Positions 1 to 8,738 are shown, numbered from the stretch's first letter. The stretch is 21,729 bases of DNA from an uncultured cyanobacterium (GCA_903831165.1 CAIKWV010000610.1:1-21729), one strand, 5' to 3'. The notes: generated by a model not told the origin, from the sequence alone. Translations and numbers: made by a program.

Positions 1-566
1 CGCAGCCGTTCCTGGGCGATCGGATCACTGGCCTGGCGGCGGTAGCCCAGTTGATGCACCGACTGGGGGGTGAGGCCGAGATGGCCCATCACCGGAATGC
101 CGATCCGCACCATGCGATCGATCACCGCCAGCGTTTCCGGTTCGGCACCTTCCAGTTTCACGCCCGCTGCCGGCGTCTCCTTGAGGACCCGGCCGGCGGC
201 GGCCACGGCCTCATCGGCGCCGCACTGATAACTCAGAAACGGCAGATCGCAGATCGACAGGGGCACGGGGCGATGGATACCACGCCGCAGCTGCTCCAGG
301 CGCCAGGCCTCCAGGCCCCGGCAGGCGGCGCGGCAGTGATGCAACATCTCGTCCAGGGTGACCGGCAGGGTGGTGCCATGACCCAGCACGGTCATCGCCA
401 GCGAATCCCCCACCAGAACGGCATCGGCGCCGGCTTCGGCCACCACATAGGCCGACAGGGCATCCCAGGCGGTCAGCATCGCGATCGGCAGACCTGCCTG
501 TTTGCGAACGATCAGATCGACAGGACGCATCGACACAGTCCGGCGCAGAACCGGCAAGCCTGGCAT
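1..566 (-). CDS. panB: 3-methyl-2-oxobutanoate hydroxymethyltransferase, partial (3' end outside window)
   Basis: Ketopantoate hydroxymethyltransferase carries out the first committed step of pantothenate/coenzyme A synthesis, transferring a hydroxymethyl group from methylene-tetrahydrofolate to 2-oxoisovalerate in the cytoplasm. The minus-strand frame is open to the left edge. It shows the family's Mg-binding and substrate segments in order: [27 protein letters not shown], the lysine in GVKLEG, and [12 protein letters not shown] followed by HQLGYRRQ. About 188 residues of a usual 260-280 are present. I chose the ATG at 564-566; a second in-frame ATG at 528-530 (MRPVDLI) sits closer to the usual family start and is a real alternative. 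The gene diverges from the SRP RNA, so both promoters must lie in the roughly 100 bases between them. Identity is firm; the start is not. Confidence 0.93.
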   Translation of the reverse strand, partial: MPGLPVLRRTVSMRPVDLIVRKQAGLPIAMLTAWDALSAYVVAEAGADAVLVGDSLAMTVLGHGTTLPVTLDEMLHHCRAACRGLEAWRLEQLRRGIHRPVPLSICDLPFLSYQCGADEAVAAAGRVLKETPAAGVKLEGAEPETLAVIDRMVRIGIPVMGHLGLTPQSVHQLGYRRQASDPIAQERL

Positions 567-651
567 CCGGTGGTTCAGCCCCGTGGCTCGGCCCCGCGTC
601 CAGGCTCAACGACCGCCCCTTGGCCGCGCCCGGCAGCAGCGCCGGGATTGC

Positions 652-657
652 TAAGAT
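652..657 (+). promoter_or_regulatory. Probable -10 element of the SRP RNA gene
   Basis: TAAGAT lies 6-7 bases upstream of the first paired base of the SRP RNA (about 664), which is the spacing expected for a -10 box and a transcript starting at the base of the terminal helix. I see no good -35 hexamer 16-18 bases further upstream, so this is a suggestion from position and sequence only. Confidence 0.4.
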
Positions 658-663
658 CGGATC

Positions 664-757
664 GACTCGGACCCACGCGGCCCGGACGCCCAAATCTGGT
701 CAGGACCGGAAGGGAGCAGCCACACGGGATGCTCAGAGCAGGCGTGGACTCCGGGTC
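664..757 (+). ncRNA. ffs: Signal recognition particle RNA, small bacterial type (4.5S)
   Basis: This RNA binds Ffh to form the signal recognition particle, which targets nascent membrane proteins to the translocon (in cyanobacteria also at thylakoids). The diagnostic apical part is at about 699-722: a GGUCAGG-type motif followed by CCGGAAGGGAGCAGCC, with the GGAA tetraloop and the asymmetric AGCAGCC side of the Ffh-binding loop. The ends pair: GACTCGG (664-670) with CCGGGTC (751-757, one G-U pair), then CCACGC with GCGTGG (742-747). This gives one long irregular hairpin of about 94-98 nt with no Alu domain. Exact ends may differ by a few bases. No intrinsic terminator is evident just downstream. 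Confidence 0.93.
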
Positions 758-1529
758 ACCCCAATCAAGCCAGACCGTTTGGCGCCGTTGAAGGAAAGGC
801 TTCCAGGTGAATCCCTGCTTCTCAGCCGGCGAAGGACCTCAAACGCGGCGATGGAGCGAAAGGCGCCGAAGCAACAGCAAGCTGACGGGCAGCTGAACCG
901 GCCCAACGGCGGACGCGAAACAGGCTGAACCAAAGCTTGAAGCAAGGACTGCCAGCCATGACTGGCCCGCTGGCTTCTGCCACTGATCTGGCGGCAGGGG
1001 TTATCCGGCCGGGAGCGAACCCAGACAGCCCGCAGCCATGGAAGTTCTGGAGATCTTCGGGGCCCGGAGCCTTGCGGTCCCGAGCCCGATGGCCCTGAAG
1101 GCCGTTGTTTTGTGGGGAGTGGCCCAGACCTTGCCAAGGGCGCTTGAAAATAAAACTGGCTCTCAACAGTGAGGCACCATGAGATGTGTTGCGGGCATTG
1201 GATTGCCTGCGCCTCTCAAGCTTGGTCCAGGCATGATTTTGAGGTGCATAGAATAAGCCTTCCAGCCCTTGATTCTGACGCCGACTCCTAGGAGTCGCTA
1301 AAGTCAATCTTCTGATCCAGCGCCACTCTGGTGCGGGCGATCGTCCGGTTCCTGGCGCTGAGCAGCTCTTGCCTGCATCGCAGCGGGTTGGCCCGCCATC
1401 CTTCCCCAGTGGGGCCTCCCCAACCGGCTGGACTGGGACTGAAAGCACGGGCACGGTTGCTAAGCGGCTGCCCGGTTCTGCGCTGGGGTCAGGGCGCTGT
1501 GAACCGCATGGCAACGCGGGCGCCGACGC
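758..1529. other. 770-bp gap between SRP RNA and ftsZ; no convincing gene
   Basis: Open frames exist on both strands (the longest at 822-1514, minus), but none contains a recognisable domain, a good start signal or a composition that makes it look coding. Positions about 1141-1320 are more AT-rich than the rest of the window. Two structured spots stand out: nested inverted repeats around 949-997 (CTGCC and GGCAG outside, with GCCAGC and GCTGGC inside) and a 16-base perfect palindrome at 1282-1297. It could hold an unrecognised small RNA or a decayed gene; nothing firmer can be said. Confidence 0.4.
1282..1297. repeat. 16-bp perfect palindrome, CGACTCCTAGGAGTCG
   Basis: The two 8-base halves are exact reverse complements with no spacer. 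It is the only perfect palindrome of this length I noticed outside a coding region. With no loop it would form a poor RNA hairpin, so a dimeric protein-binding site is more natural than a terminator. It is about 230 bases downstream of the ftsZ stop codon and lies in a locally AT-richer patch. No T-run follows on either strand. Confidence 0.5.
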
Positions 1530-2621
1530 TCATTCGAGCCGGCCCTGACGGTTGCGCAGGAAGGGGGGAATCATGGCGCCGCGCTCCTCGGACGTGGCGG
1601 TGAGCGATTCGACGAAGCTGCTGCGGCTGCTGCGCTCCGGGCGGTAGCTGCCGCTGCTCTCGAAGCCCGTGGCGATCACCGTCACGTGGATCTCGCCCTC
1701 GAGGCTTTCATCGACGACCGCGCCGACAATGATATTGGCGTCGGGATCGACCATGTCATAAATCACCTCGGAGGCCGTGGTCATGTCCTCCAGGGTCATG
1801 TCCTTGCCGCCGCTGATGTTGATCACGCAGCCGCGGGCGCCATCGATGCGGGCCGACTCCAGCAGTGGGCTGGTCATGGCGGCCTGGGCGGCTTCACTGG
1901 CGCGGGAGCGTCCCGAGCCCACACCGATGCCCAGCAGGGCGGTGCCGGCATCGGCCATCACCGAGCGCACATCGGCGAAGTCGACGTTGACCAGGCCAGC
2001 CTTGGTGATGATGTCACTGATGCCCTTGACGCCCATGCGCAGCACGTCGTCAGCGGCGCGGAAGGCGTCCTGCAGGGGAGCACCGGCAATCGCATCGCGC
2101 AGGCGATCGTTGGGGATGACGATCAGGGTGTCGACGTGCTCCGCCAGGCGGGCAATACCCTCCTCGGCTTGGCGCAGGCGCTTGCGGCCCTCGAAGCCGA
2201 AGGGCTTGGTGACGATGCCCACGGTCAGGGCACCACATTCCTTGGCCACCTCCGCCAGGATCGGCGCCGCACCGGTGCCCGTGCCGCCACCCATGCCGGC
2301 GGCGATGAACACCAGATCCGCCCCTTCCAGGGACTGCTGCAGATCGGCGCGGGATTCTTCAGCCGCTTTCTGGCCGATCACGGGGTTGCCGCCGGCGCCG
2401 AGCCCCCGGGTGAGCTTCTGGCCCAGCTGGATGCGCTGCCCCGCCGCTGATTGCAGCAGAGCCTGGGCATCGGTGTTGAGCACCCGATAGCCGACCCCCT
2501 TCAGATCGGAGGCAATCATGCGATTGACAGCGTTGCTGCCGCCGCCGCCAACACCGATGACCTCGATCCGCGCCGATTGACTCGGCACGATCCCGTTGGA
2601 TTGGGGTGAGGTCTGGCTCAT
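1530..2621 (-). CDS. ftsZ: Cell division GTPase FtsZ
   Basis: FtsZ is the tubulin-like GTPase that polymerises into the Z ring at midcell. With the start at 2621 the protein is 363 residues, close to other picocyanobacterial FtsZ. It begins with a short tail, then [17 protein letters not shown] (about 19-35), the tubulin signature GGGTGTG (111-117), FGFEGRKR (141-148), the T7-loop region [11 protein letters not shown] (about 212-222), and ends with the conserved C-terminal peptide MIPPFLRNR that recruits partner proteins. I chose the internal ATG because AGGAG lies 9 bases upstream. The frame stays open to an ATG at 2738, which would add 39 residues rich in His, Pro and Ser and has no Shine-Dalgarno. 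It is the last gene of the ddl-ftsQ-ftsZ run, with no ftsA, as is normal in cyanobacteria. Confidence 0.97.
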   Translation of the reverse strand: MSQTSPQSNGIVPSQSARIEVIGVGGGGSNAVNRMIASDLKGVGYRVLNTDAQALLQSAAGQRIQLGQKLTRGLGAGGNPVIGQKAAEESRADLQQSLEGADLVFIAAGMGGGTGTGAAPILAEVAKECGALTVGIVTKPFGFEGRKRLRQAEEGIARLAEHVDTLIVIPNDRLRDAIAGAPLQDAFRAADDVLRMGVKGISDIITKAGLVNVDFADVRSVMADAGTALLGIGVGSGRSRASEAAQAAMTSPLLESARIDGARGCVINISGGKDMTLEDMTTASEVIYDMVDPDANIIVGAVVDESLEGEIHVTVIATGFESSGSYRPERSSRSSFVESLTATSEERGAMIPPFLRNRQGRLE

Positions 2622-2630
2622 GTCGTGGTG

Positions 2631-2635
2631 CTCCT
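2631..2635 (-). promoter_or_regulatory. Shine-Dalgarno AGGAG that supports the internal ftsZ start
   Basis: Read on the minus strand, AGGAG is followed by 9 bases and then the ATG at 2619-2621. Most other genes of this window lack a recognisable Shine-Dalgarno, which makes this one informative for choosing the shorter FtsZ. Confidence 0.6.
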
Positions 2636-2844
2636 GGGGGGACGCCGGCTGGGCCGACTGGTCAACGGATGGGGCATGGTCGTGATCAATGGTGATCGCG
2701 GGGTGCGAAGGGGGAAATCCGTTGATCGGCGGCTGCATTATGTCCGGGGCAGGGGCGAGTTCTGGGGGGGTGTTGGACAGATTCGCTCTTTCAGGTTAGG
2801 CGCGCAATCGGTTGTGAGGAATAGCTGGCCTGACTCCGACAGCT

Positions 2845-3723
2845 TCACTGGGCGCCGATGGGTCTGCGGGCATGGGCAGGGCCGCCATCGTTGCCGTCCA
2901 CCACAGGGCCCGGCAGGCTCAGTTCGGGTTGCTCCGGATCGCTGAGGTCAATCAGCTGGAAACGGCGTCCCTTCAACTGTGTGGGAAGGGTGTGGATCAG
3001 GTGGGCGGCGACCTCCAGTCGGCGCGGGAGCTTGCCATCGGCCGGACCAAGCCGCAGCTCACCGAGTTCGGCCGTGCTGAGCCAGATGCTGCCATCGGGT
3101 TCGAAACGGATCTGACGCAGGCCTGGCCCCAGGGCAGATCGCTGGTCCAGCAGGGTGACCAGGGCCGGGCGATGGCGTTCGTTCCAGCCCAGGACCAGCA
3201 GTTCCTGGCTGCGGCGATTGGCCATCAGGGAGGCCTGGCTGGCGGTGATCCAGTTGCCCCGCTGATCGATCGCCCCCTGTTCCGGGCCTGTGGTGCTGCG
3301 GCGCTGGGCGCGGGCAACCGCCTCGCGATCCACCAGGTCGATGCGCAGCCGGGGCGGCAACATCAGCCGGGTCACCCGCACCTGCTCCACCGGCAGCGCC
3401 TCCGCCAGCTCGGCTTTCAGCTGACGCGGACTGAGCGAGAGCAGGGGCAGGGGGAAGGCCAGCCGGGCGGCGCCGATCACCTGATCCCGGCTGACCAGTT
3501 TGCTGCCCACCACCTCCACCTGGGACGGATCCCGCAGGCTCCAGCCCTGACGCAACAGTCCGTAGCCCAGGCCCGCCGAGATCAGGCTGAAGACCAGCAG
3601 GCGCCAGAGATTGCGCCAGCGCTCCGCCTGCCGCTGCTGGCGCAGCTCCTTGCGCCGCAGGTAGCCAGGGGGCAGGGGCGTGCCTGCTGGCCTGGGGGTG
3701 TCCTGGGAGTCGCTGGCGCTCAC
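2845..3723 (-). CDS. ftsQ: FtsQ/DivIB-type cell division protein
   Basis: FtsQ is a bitopic membrane protein that links early and late divisome proteins. The sequence has a short basic cytoplasmic tail (residues 1-38, many Arg/Gln/Lys), one membrane segment (about 39-57, LWRLLVFSLISAGLGYGLL), a POTRA domain (about 66-135, starting VEVVGSKLVSRDQVI and including PPRLRIDLVDREAVARA), and then the FtsQ beta domain with an IDQRGNWI segment. Its 292 residues fit the family. It starts at a GTG (3721-3723) that overlaps the TGA of the upstream gene as GTGA, implying translational coupling. ftsZ follows after about 220 bases with its own Shine-Dalgarno. The family is poorly conserved in sequence, so the call rests on topology, POTRA pattern and the ddl-ftsQ-ftsZ order. 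Confidence 0.9.
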   Translation of the reverse strand: MSASDSQDTPRPAGTPLPPGYLRRKELRQQRQAERWRNLWRLLVFSLISAGLGYGLLRQGWSLRDPSQVEVVGSKLVSRDQVIGAARLAFPLPLLSLSPRQLKAELAEALPVEQVRVTRLMLPPRLRIDLVDREAVARAQRRSTTGPEQGAIDQRGNWITASQASLMANRRSQELLVLGWNERHRPALVTLLDQRSALGPGLRQIRFEPDGSIWLSTAELGELRLGPADGKLPRRLEVAAHLIHTLPTQLKGRRFQLIDLSDPEQPELSLPGPVVDGNDGGPAHARRPIGAQ

Positions 3724-4130
3724 AGTTCGCAGCGCGAGCGGGCCATCAGCTCCTCGATCCAGCGGCGGGCTCGCTGGGCATCGGCGAAGGGCAGATCCTG
3801 CTGCTGGCTATCGCCCACCAGGCGCAGGCGACAGGCTCCCTGGCTCTCCTCGGTCAGGGGAGCTTCGCCGGAGCCGAGGGCGAGCAGCTCCACCAGTTCC
3901 AGATGCTTGATCACAAACTCCCCTTCCGGCTGAAAGCTGCCCGCCTCGAACCGACTCCAGCTGAGGATGCCGTCCCGCAGCCGGGCGGCGCCGCAGCCGT
4001 CGAGCTTGGCCAATTCAGCCCCTTCGGCCCACTGGCGAAACAGGGTCTGGCGGCGCCGTTCCAGCCAGCCGAGGGCGGCCAGCAGCACGAACACCAGCAG
4101 CAGGGGCAGCCAGAGCAGGCCGTGGATCAT
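3720..4130 (-). CDS. Unnamed small membrane protein between ddl and ftsQ
   Basis: I do not recognise a named family. The 136-residue protein has one N-terminal membrane segment (about 4-22, [19 protein letters not shown]), then an Arg-rich stretch (ERRRQ) and a soluble domain with alternating hydrophobic positions. It closes with a helix-like segment ([14 protein letters not shown]) containing a Trp, a layout reminiscent of bacterial PH-like domains; that is only a resemblance. I chose the ATG at 4128-4130 because it overlaps the ddl stop as ATGA and places the membrane segment at the very N-terminus. A longer open frame to 4232 would only add Arg-rich sequence antiparallel to nothing sensible. 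Its stop overlaps the GTG of ftsQ. Being locked by two 4-base overlaps between a peptidoglycan enzyme and a divisome protein suggests a role in envelope growth or division. Confidence 0.85.
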   Translation of the reverse strand: MIHGLLWLPLLLVFVLLAALGWLERRRQTLFRQWAEGAELAKLDGCGAARLRDGILSWSRFEAGSFQPEGEFVIKHLELVELLALGSGEAPLTEESQGACRLRLVGDSQQQDLPFADAQRARRWIEELMARSRCEL

Positions 4131-5215
4131 GCCGCCGCACCTCCCAGGTGATTGCGTTGCTCGAAGGATTCTCTCGCCCCCAGCACCAGTTCGTGCACCA
4201 GGTCTTCGAGCGGCAACCCGCTGGCCTGCCACAGCATCGGATACATGCTCTGGCTGGTGAAACCGGGCAGGGTGTTGATCTCATTGACCCAGAGGTCACC
4301 ACCGCTCTCGTCGTAGAAGAAATCCACCCGCGACAAGCCATCCGCCCCCACGGCCCGACAGGCGGCGATGGCCATGGAGCGAGCCCGCTCGGCCAGCTGC
4401 TCCGGCACAACGGCGGGGATGACCGTGTGGCTGAGCCCCTCGCTGTATGTGGTCTCGTAGTCGTACCAGTCGGCATCGAAGCGGATTTCGCCGAGCACCG
4501 AAGCCCGCAGTTGGCGGACGCCGAGTACGGCGCACTCCAGTTCCCGGGCCTTGACGCCCTGCTCGACCACCAGCCGCGGATCGAGGGCGATGGCCAGCTC
4601 CAGGCCGGCCAGCAGGCCGGCACGATCACTGGCCTTGCTGATGCCCACGGAGGACCCCATGTTGGCGGGCTTGATGAAGCAGGGATAGCCGAGCTGGCTT
4701 TCAATGCGCTCCAGCAAGGCGTCTGGGTCGGCCCTGAGTTCGGCGGCATCGAGCCCGAGATAGGGCACCTGGGGCAGCTCGGCGGCGGCGAAGGCCGCCT
4801 TCATCGCCTGCTTGTCCATGCCCACCGCCGAACCCAGCACGCCCGAGCCGACAAAGGCCACCTGCATCAGCGTGAACAGCCCCTGGATCGTGCCGTCCTC
4901 ACCATTGGGACCATGCAGCACCGGGAACCACACCTGCACCTCCAGGGCTCCTTCCGGCAGGCCCCGGAAGCCCTGCGGGCCGTCGGCGTCGGGCTGATCG
5001 GCAGGCGGGCTGCCCCGCTCCAGCACTTGCCGGGCCACCGCCGGCGGCCACCAGCGACCGCGCTGGTCGATGTAGAAGCAACTCACCCGGTAGCGCTCGG
5101 CATTGGCGCCGCCGCTGAGACCAGCCAGCACCGTGGCCGCCGAGCGGATCGAGACCTGGTGCTCGCCGGAGGCTCCCCCGAACACCAGTCCGAGATGGGT
5201 GGGGAGCTGGGTCAT
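4127..5215 (-). CDS. ddl: D-alanine--D-alanine ligase
   Basis: Ddl joins two D-alanines with ATP to make the dipeptide that MurF adds to the peptidoglycan precursor. The 362 residues match the family length. Visible features are the N-terminal [14 protein letters not shown] loop (about 13-26), the [11 protein letters not shown] segment, GMDKQAMK, the ATP-grasp region [17 protein letters not shown], the ELECAVLG metal/ATP segment, SRVDFFYDE, and the C-terminal [16 protein letters not shown] that closes on the dipeptide. The ATG at 5213-5215 begins a typical N-terminus; no Shine-Dalgarno is evident. The stop overlaps the next ATG (ATGA), making it the first gene of the coupled ddl/small-membrane-protein/ftsQ set. 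About 250 bases separate it from miaB, and that gap contains the miaB remnant. Confidence 0.97.
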   Translation of the reverse strand: MTQLPTHLGLVFGGASGEHQVSIRSAATVLAGLSGGANAERYRVSCFYIDQRGRWWPPAVARQVLERGSPPADQPDADGPQGFRGLPEGALEVQVWFPVLHGPNGEDGTIQGLFTLMQVAFVGSGVLGSAVGMDKQAMKAAFAAAELPQVPYLGLDAAELRADPDALLERIESQLGYPCFIKPANMGSSVGISKASDRAGLLAGLELAIALDPRLVVEQGVKARELECAVLGVRQLRASVLGEIRFDADWYDYETTYSEGLSHTVIPAVVPEQLAERARSMAIAACRAVGADGLSRVDFFYDESGGDLWVNEINTLPGFTSQSMYPMLWQASGLPLEDLVHELVLGARESFEQRNHLGGAAA

Positions 5216-5301
5216 CGTCGGTCGATCGCGGCGCCAAACGTATCAGCGATCGGGCCGCTGACCAGGGTGCGAAGCCGGACAGGCCTACCGGGCCTGCGTT
5301 T

Positions 5302-5439
5302 GCCCTTCAGGCGAGGCTGCCGCTGAGGGAGAGCGCCCCGTCCCCTTGATGCGGATCGACACCAGGTCGCCCCGTGTAACGAAGCTGCAATCGGAGCGCT
5401 GGGCTGGCAACAAGCAGACGGTTGCAGGGTGTCCGGCCC
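5302..5439 (-). pseudogene. Decayed second copy of the miaB 3' end (TRAM-domain fragment)
   Basis: These 138 bases align with the last part of miaB (5463-5603) at about 80% identity by my own count over 137 aligned positions, with two small indels. The first 31 bases (5302-5332 versus 5463-5493), including the miaB stop codon, are identical. In the best frame it still reads as a TRAM-like end (CNRLL, then QRSDCSFVTRGDLVSIRIK), but a 1-base loss near the end and a 2-base loss further upstream break the frame, and nothing upstream encodes a start or the rest of MiaB. It is therefore a partial tandem duplication or the leftover tail of an older miaB allele. It lies between the miaB stop and the ddl start. 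Confidence 0.85.
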
Positions 5440-5467
5440 GGCCACGGCTACGGAGCCCCGGCGCCCT

Positions 5468-6889
5468 TCAGGCGAGGCTGCCGCTGAGGGAGAAGGGGCG
5501 GGTCTCCTCGATCTGGACCGTCACCAGGTCGCCCGGGGCAACGGAGCTGCCATCCGGGCGCTGGGCGGGGAAGAAGGTGAGCCGGTTGGTGCGGGTCCGG
5601 CCCATCAGCTGCTGGTCATTCCTGGGATTCACCCCCTCGGCCAGCACCTCTTCCCGGCGACCGAGATAGCGGGAGCTGCGCTGGCGGGCGATGCGTTCCA
5701 CCAGGGCGTTGAGTTCCTGCAGGCGCTCCACCTTGACGGCTTCCTCCAGCTGGTCCGGCCAGCTGGCCGCAGGGGTGTTCGGCCGGGGCGAGTAGGCGGC
5801 GGTGTTGACCAGGTCGAAGCCGATCTCCTCGATCAGGGCGAGCGTGCGGCGGTATTGGGCGTCGCTTTCGCCCGGGAAGGCGACGATCACATCGGCCGTG
5901 ATCGAGGCGTCCGGCATCCGCCGGCGGATGCGCTCGATGATGCGGCGGTAGCGATCCACCGTGTAACCCCGGGCCATCGCCCGCAGCACGTCGTCATCGC
6001 CGCTCTGGAAGGGAATGTGGAAGTGTTCACACACCTTGGACAGATCAGCGCAGGCGTCGATCAGCCGTTCGGTGAAATAGCGCGGATGGCTGGTGGCGAA
6101 CCGGATCCGCTCCAGCCCCTTGACGTCATGCACCTGCTGCAGCAGGTCGGTGAGGGTGTGGGCCCGGCGCCCTTCGGGGGTGATGCCCGGCAGGTCGCGG
6201 CCATAGGCATCGATGTTCTGCCCCAGCAGGGTGATCTCGCGGAAGCCCCGGGCCGCCAGTCCCTCCATTTCCAGGCGGATCGACTCCGGCAGCCTGGATT
6301 GCTCCCGGCCGCGCACCGAGGGCACGACGCAGTACGTGCAGCGCTCGTTGCAGCCGTAGATCACATTGACCCAGGCGCAGACCGCGGAGTCGCGCCGGGC
6401 CGTGGTGATGTCCTCGAGGATGTGGTGCTCGCCGGTGGCCACCACCTGCTGACCGCTTTCGACCTGGGTCAACAAGGTGTCGAGCCGGTTGGCGTGCTGG
6501 GGGCCCATCACCAGATCGAGCTCGGGCACCCGCCGCAACAACGCCTCCCCCTCCTGCTGGGCCACGCAACCAGCCACCACCAGGGTGAGATGGGGGTTGT
6601 CCCGTTTGCGCTGGGCCTGGCGCCCCAGGTAGCTGTAAACCTTCTGCTCGGCGTTGTCGCGGATCGTGCAGGTGTTGTAGAGCACCAGATCGGCGCTGTG
6701 CTCATCGCTGCCGGGGGTGTAGCCCATGGCCTCGAGGATTCCGGCCATGCGCTCGGAATCGGCCTTGTTCATCTGGCAGCCGAAAGTGGTGATCCAGTAG
6801 CGGCCGCGGACTGGGGTGCCGTCTGCCGCTGGAACCGGCGCGGACTGGAGGGTGCTGGTGGGGGCGCTCATCGGGTCATTTTTAGCCAT
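5468..6889 (-). CDS. miaB: tRNA-2-methylthio-N6-dimethylallyladenosine synthase MiaB
   Basis: MiaB is a radical-SAM methylthiotransferase that adds a methylthio group to i6A37 of tRNAs reading UNN codons. The 473 residues contain the full three-part architecture: an N-terminal UPF0004 domain with cluster cysteines at about C38 ([13 protein letters not shown]), C74 ([10 protein letters not shown]) and C108 ([10 protein letters not shown]); the radical-SAM motif GCNERCTYC (C180, C184, C187); and a C-terminal TRAM domain ending FSLSGSLA. I used the ATG at 6887-6889; an in-frame ATG six codons later is possible. The start is only 14 bases after the glutaminase stop, so the two are probably co-transcribed. 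A diverged copy of its last 140 bases lies just downstream. Confidence 0.97.
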   Translation of the reverse strand: MAKNDPMSAPTSTLQSAPVPAADGTPVRGRYWITTFGCQMNKADSERMAGILEAMGYTPGSDEHSADLVLYNTCTIRDNAEQKVYSYLGRQAQRKRDNPHLTLVVAGCVAQQEGEALLRRVPELDLVMGPQHANRLDTLLTQVESGQQVVATGEHHILEDITTARRDSAVCAWVNVIYGCNERCTYCVVPSVRGREQSRLPESIRLEMEGLAARGFREITLLGQNIDAYGRDLPGITPEGRRAHTLTDLLQQVHDVKGLERIRFATSHPRYFTERLIDACADLSKVCEHFHIPFQSGDDDVLRAMARGYTVDRYRRIIERIRRRMPDASITADVIVAFPGESDAQYRRTLALIEEIGFDLVNTAAYSPRPNTPAASWPDQLEEAVKVERLQELNALVERIARQRSSRYLGRREEVLAEGVNPRNDQQLMGRTRTNRLTFFPAQRPDGSSVAPGDLVTVQIEETRPFSLSGSLA

Positions 6890-6903
6890 CGGCGGCCGGC
6901 TGT

Positions 6904-8727
6904 TCAGAGCTGCTCCATCAGGCTCAGCTGCACGTTGGTGCGACCGAGTTTGGCGCCGAGGTCGTTGGCGAGAGCCAGCAGCAGCTGGATCGCCGCCTGG
7001 GGATGGTGCAGGCGCAGCTGGTCGAAGTCCTCGCGCAGCAGTTCCCAGCAGAACCCGCCGGTTGTGCAGATCACATCGGCGCTGCGCGGCAGGCCACTGA
7101 TGAAGGCGATCTCACCGAAGCACATGCCCGGCGCAAAGGTGGCCATCCGGGTCGCCCGGAACTGGCCATCGAGCTCCTGGAGGTCAACGGTGGTGGAGTA
7201 CAGCCCGGACTGGGCGATGAACAGGCTGTCGCCGGCCTGGCCACGCTCGATCACCGCTTCGCCTGGCTCCAGGCGGCGCAGGCGCATCATCGGTTCGATC
7301 AGCTCCGGGTCCACGTCTTTGAGAACGTGCGTCCAGCTGGGTTGATCGCCGGCTTCGGGATTCGAGTGGAGCGCGCCGCCGAGCAGCAGATTTTCGGCCG
7401 CTTCCAGGGCTTCATCGAAACTGGAGTAGCGGGGGTAGGGGGTCAGGGCAGGGTCAAGGGGCAGGTGCTGGCAGCGGGAGAGCACCAACGGAATGCCCCG
7501 CTGCCGCAGCAGCTCGAACTGGGTCGCCAACAGCGGCCAGCACAGGGGCTGCACCTCGGTCACCTGGACCAGATCCAGCAGCAGTACCCGGGCTTTGTTG
7601 CTGAGGCGCTGAATTTCGGCCAGCAGCAGTTCGCAGTCGGCGAAATCGATCACGCCCTGGGCGTGGAGAATCCGCACCTGGCCGCCCTGCTCCGCCAGTT
7701 GGCTCTCCTCCTGGGTGTTGCGCAACCGCCGCGACTGCTGGAAGGTGGCGTTGCTGCTGCGCCGGATCGGCGTGGTGAGACCGGGGTTCTGGTTGTAGAG
7801 ATGCAGGCCGAGCCGCTGGGAAATCTCTTCACAGACGGCGATCCCCCGACTGCTGTTGCCGTAGGCATCCAGCCGTGGCGAGTAGGTGGCGATCCCGAGG
7901 CGGCCTGGCACCACGGCCAGAACGCCGCCGGCAACGCCGCTCTTGGCGGGCATGCCGACGTCGTACAACCAGTGGCCGGCGTAGTCGTACATGCCGCAGG
8001 TGCCCATCAGGGCCAGCATCCGGGTGACGATCTCCGGCTCGAGGATGTGGTCTCCGCTGAGGGGATTGCTGCCCTGGCAGGCCAGGGTGGCCGCCATCAC
8101 GGCCAGATCGCGGCAGGTGATGGAAATGGCGCATTGGCGGAAATAGAGGTCCAGTCCCTGCTCCGGGTCGGTCTCGATCACCTGGGCATTGCGCAGCAGA
8201 TGGCTGATCGCCCGATTGCGATGGCCGCTCTCGCACTCTGAGCGATAGACCGCCTGATCGATGCTGAGCGGCCGGTTGGCCAGATCGGAGAAGAACTCCA
8301 GCAGTAGCCGTTCCGCGTCGGCGCCGATCGCATGGCTGATCTGGGCCGTGGTGGCGATCGCGCCGGCATTGATCATCGGGTTGCGCGGGATCCCCGTCTG
8401 GGGATCGAGGCTGATGGCGTTGAAGGCCTCTCCGGAGGGTTCGACCCCCACCTTGCGCTGCACCTGCTCCCGCCCCAGCAGTTTCAGGGCCAGGCCATAG
8501 CTGAACGGCTTGGAGATCGACTGGATCGTGAAGGGCACGTCCGTGTCGCCCACCGCATAAATGCGGCCATCGGCCGTGGCCAGAACGATGCCGAAGTGGT
8601 CGGGGTTCGCCCGGGCCAGCTCCGGGATGTAATCCGCCACAGCGCCGGCATCGGTGCCGACATGGCGAGCGTGGATGCTCTCCAGCAGCTCCTGGATGAC
8701 GGCAGAGGTCTCGAGGGGAGAAGCGAT
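6904..8727 (-). CDS. glsA: Glutaminase with C-terminal STAS and cyclic-nucleotide-binding domains
   Basis: Hydrolyses L-glutamine to glutamate and ammonia (beta-lactamase-like fold). Numbered from the ATC at 8725-8727 (607 residues), the glutaminase domain covers about 1-310: VADYIPELA (Tyr33), the Ser-x-x-Lys dyad in QSISK (S70, K73), NAGAI (N120), [23 protein letters not shown] and [15 protein letters not shown] domain follows (about 345-445; [11 protein letters not shown] replaces the usual DxSxV, so the phosphorylatable Ser is absent), then a CRP-like domain with [16 protein letters not shown] retaining the cNMP-contacting Glu and Arg. The first ordinary start is GTG at 8638-8640, but 29 codons upstream of it still encode the usual helical N-terminus ([16 protein letters not shown]). 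GAGGT lies 6 bases before the ATC, and an in-frame TGA is at 8737-8739. An annotation pipeline would probably begin at 8640. miaB follows after 14 bases. Confidence 0.93.
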   Translation of the reverse strand: MASPLETSAVIQELLESIHARHVGTDAGAVADYIPELARANPDHFGIVLATADGRIYAVGDTDVPFTIQSISKPFSYGLALKLLGREQVQRKVGVEPSGEAFNAISLDPQTGIPRNPMINAGAIATTAQISHAIGADAERLLLEFFSDLANRPLSIDQAVYRSECESGHRNRAISHLLRNAQVIETDPEQGLDLYFRQCAISITCRDLAVMAATLACQGSNPLSGDHILEPEIVTRMLALMGTCGMYDYAGHWLYDVGMPAKSGVAGGVLAVVPGRLGIATYSPRLDAYGNSSRGIAVCEEISQRLGLHLYNQNPGLTTPIRRSSNATFQQSRRLRNTQEESQLAEQGGQVRILHAQGVIDFADCELLLAEIQRLSNKARVLLLDLVQVTEVQPLCWPLLATQFELLRQRGIPLVLSRCQHLPLDPALTPYPRYSSFDEALEAAENLLLGGALHSNPEAGDQPSWTHVLKDVDPELIEPMMRLRRLEPGEAVIERGQAGDSLFIAQSGLYSTTVDLQELDGQFRATRMATFAPGMCFGEIAFISGLPRSADVICTTGGFCWELLREDFDQLRLHHPQAAIQLLLALANDLGAKLGRTNVQLSLMEQL

Positions 8728-8733
8728 GGTGCT

Positions 8734-8738
8734 ACCTC
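8734..8738 (-). promoter_or_regulatory. Shine-Dalgarno GAGGT before the non-standard ATC start of glsA
   Basis: On the minus strand GAGGT is followed by 6 bases and then ATC at 8725-8727. Both the match and the spacing are good, whereas no Shine-Dalgarno precedes the GTG at 8640. It overlaps the in-frame TGA (8737-8739) that bounds the frame. Confidence 0.6.

Noticed and set aside
211..693. Minus-strand frame of 160 codons overlapping panB and the SRP RNA
   Set aside because: Out of frame with panB, which shows all family motifs in another frame, and it runs through the SRP RNA.
822..1514. 230-codon minus-strand frame in the gap downstream of ftsZ
   Set aside because: No domain, no start signal, and biased composition without conserved pattern; treated as non-coding.
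5429..7345. 638-codon open frame on the plus strand across miaB and the glutaminase 3' end
   Set aside because: It is antisense to two clearly conserved genes and has no recognisable domain; long antisense frames are expected in DNA this GC-rich.
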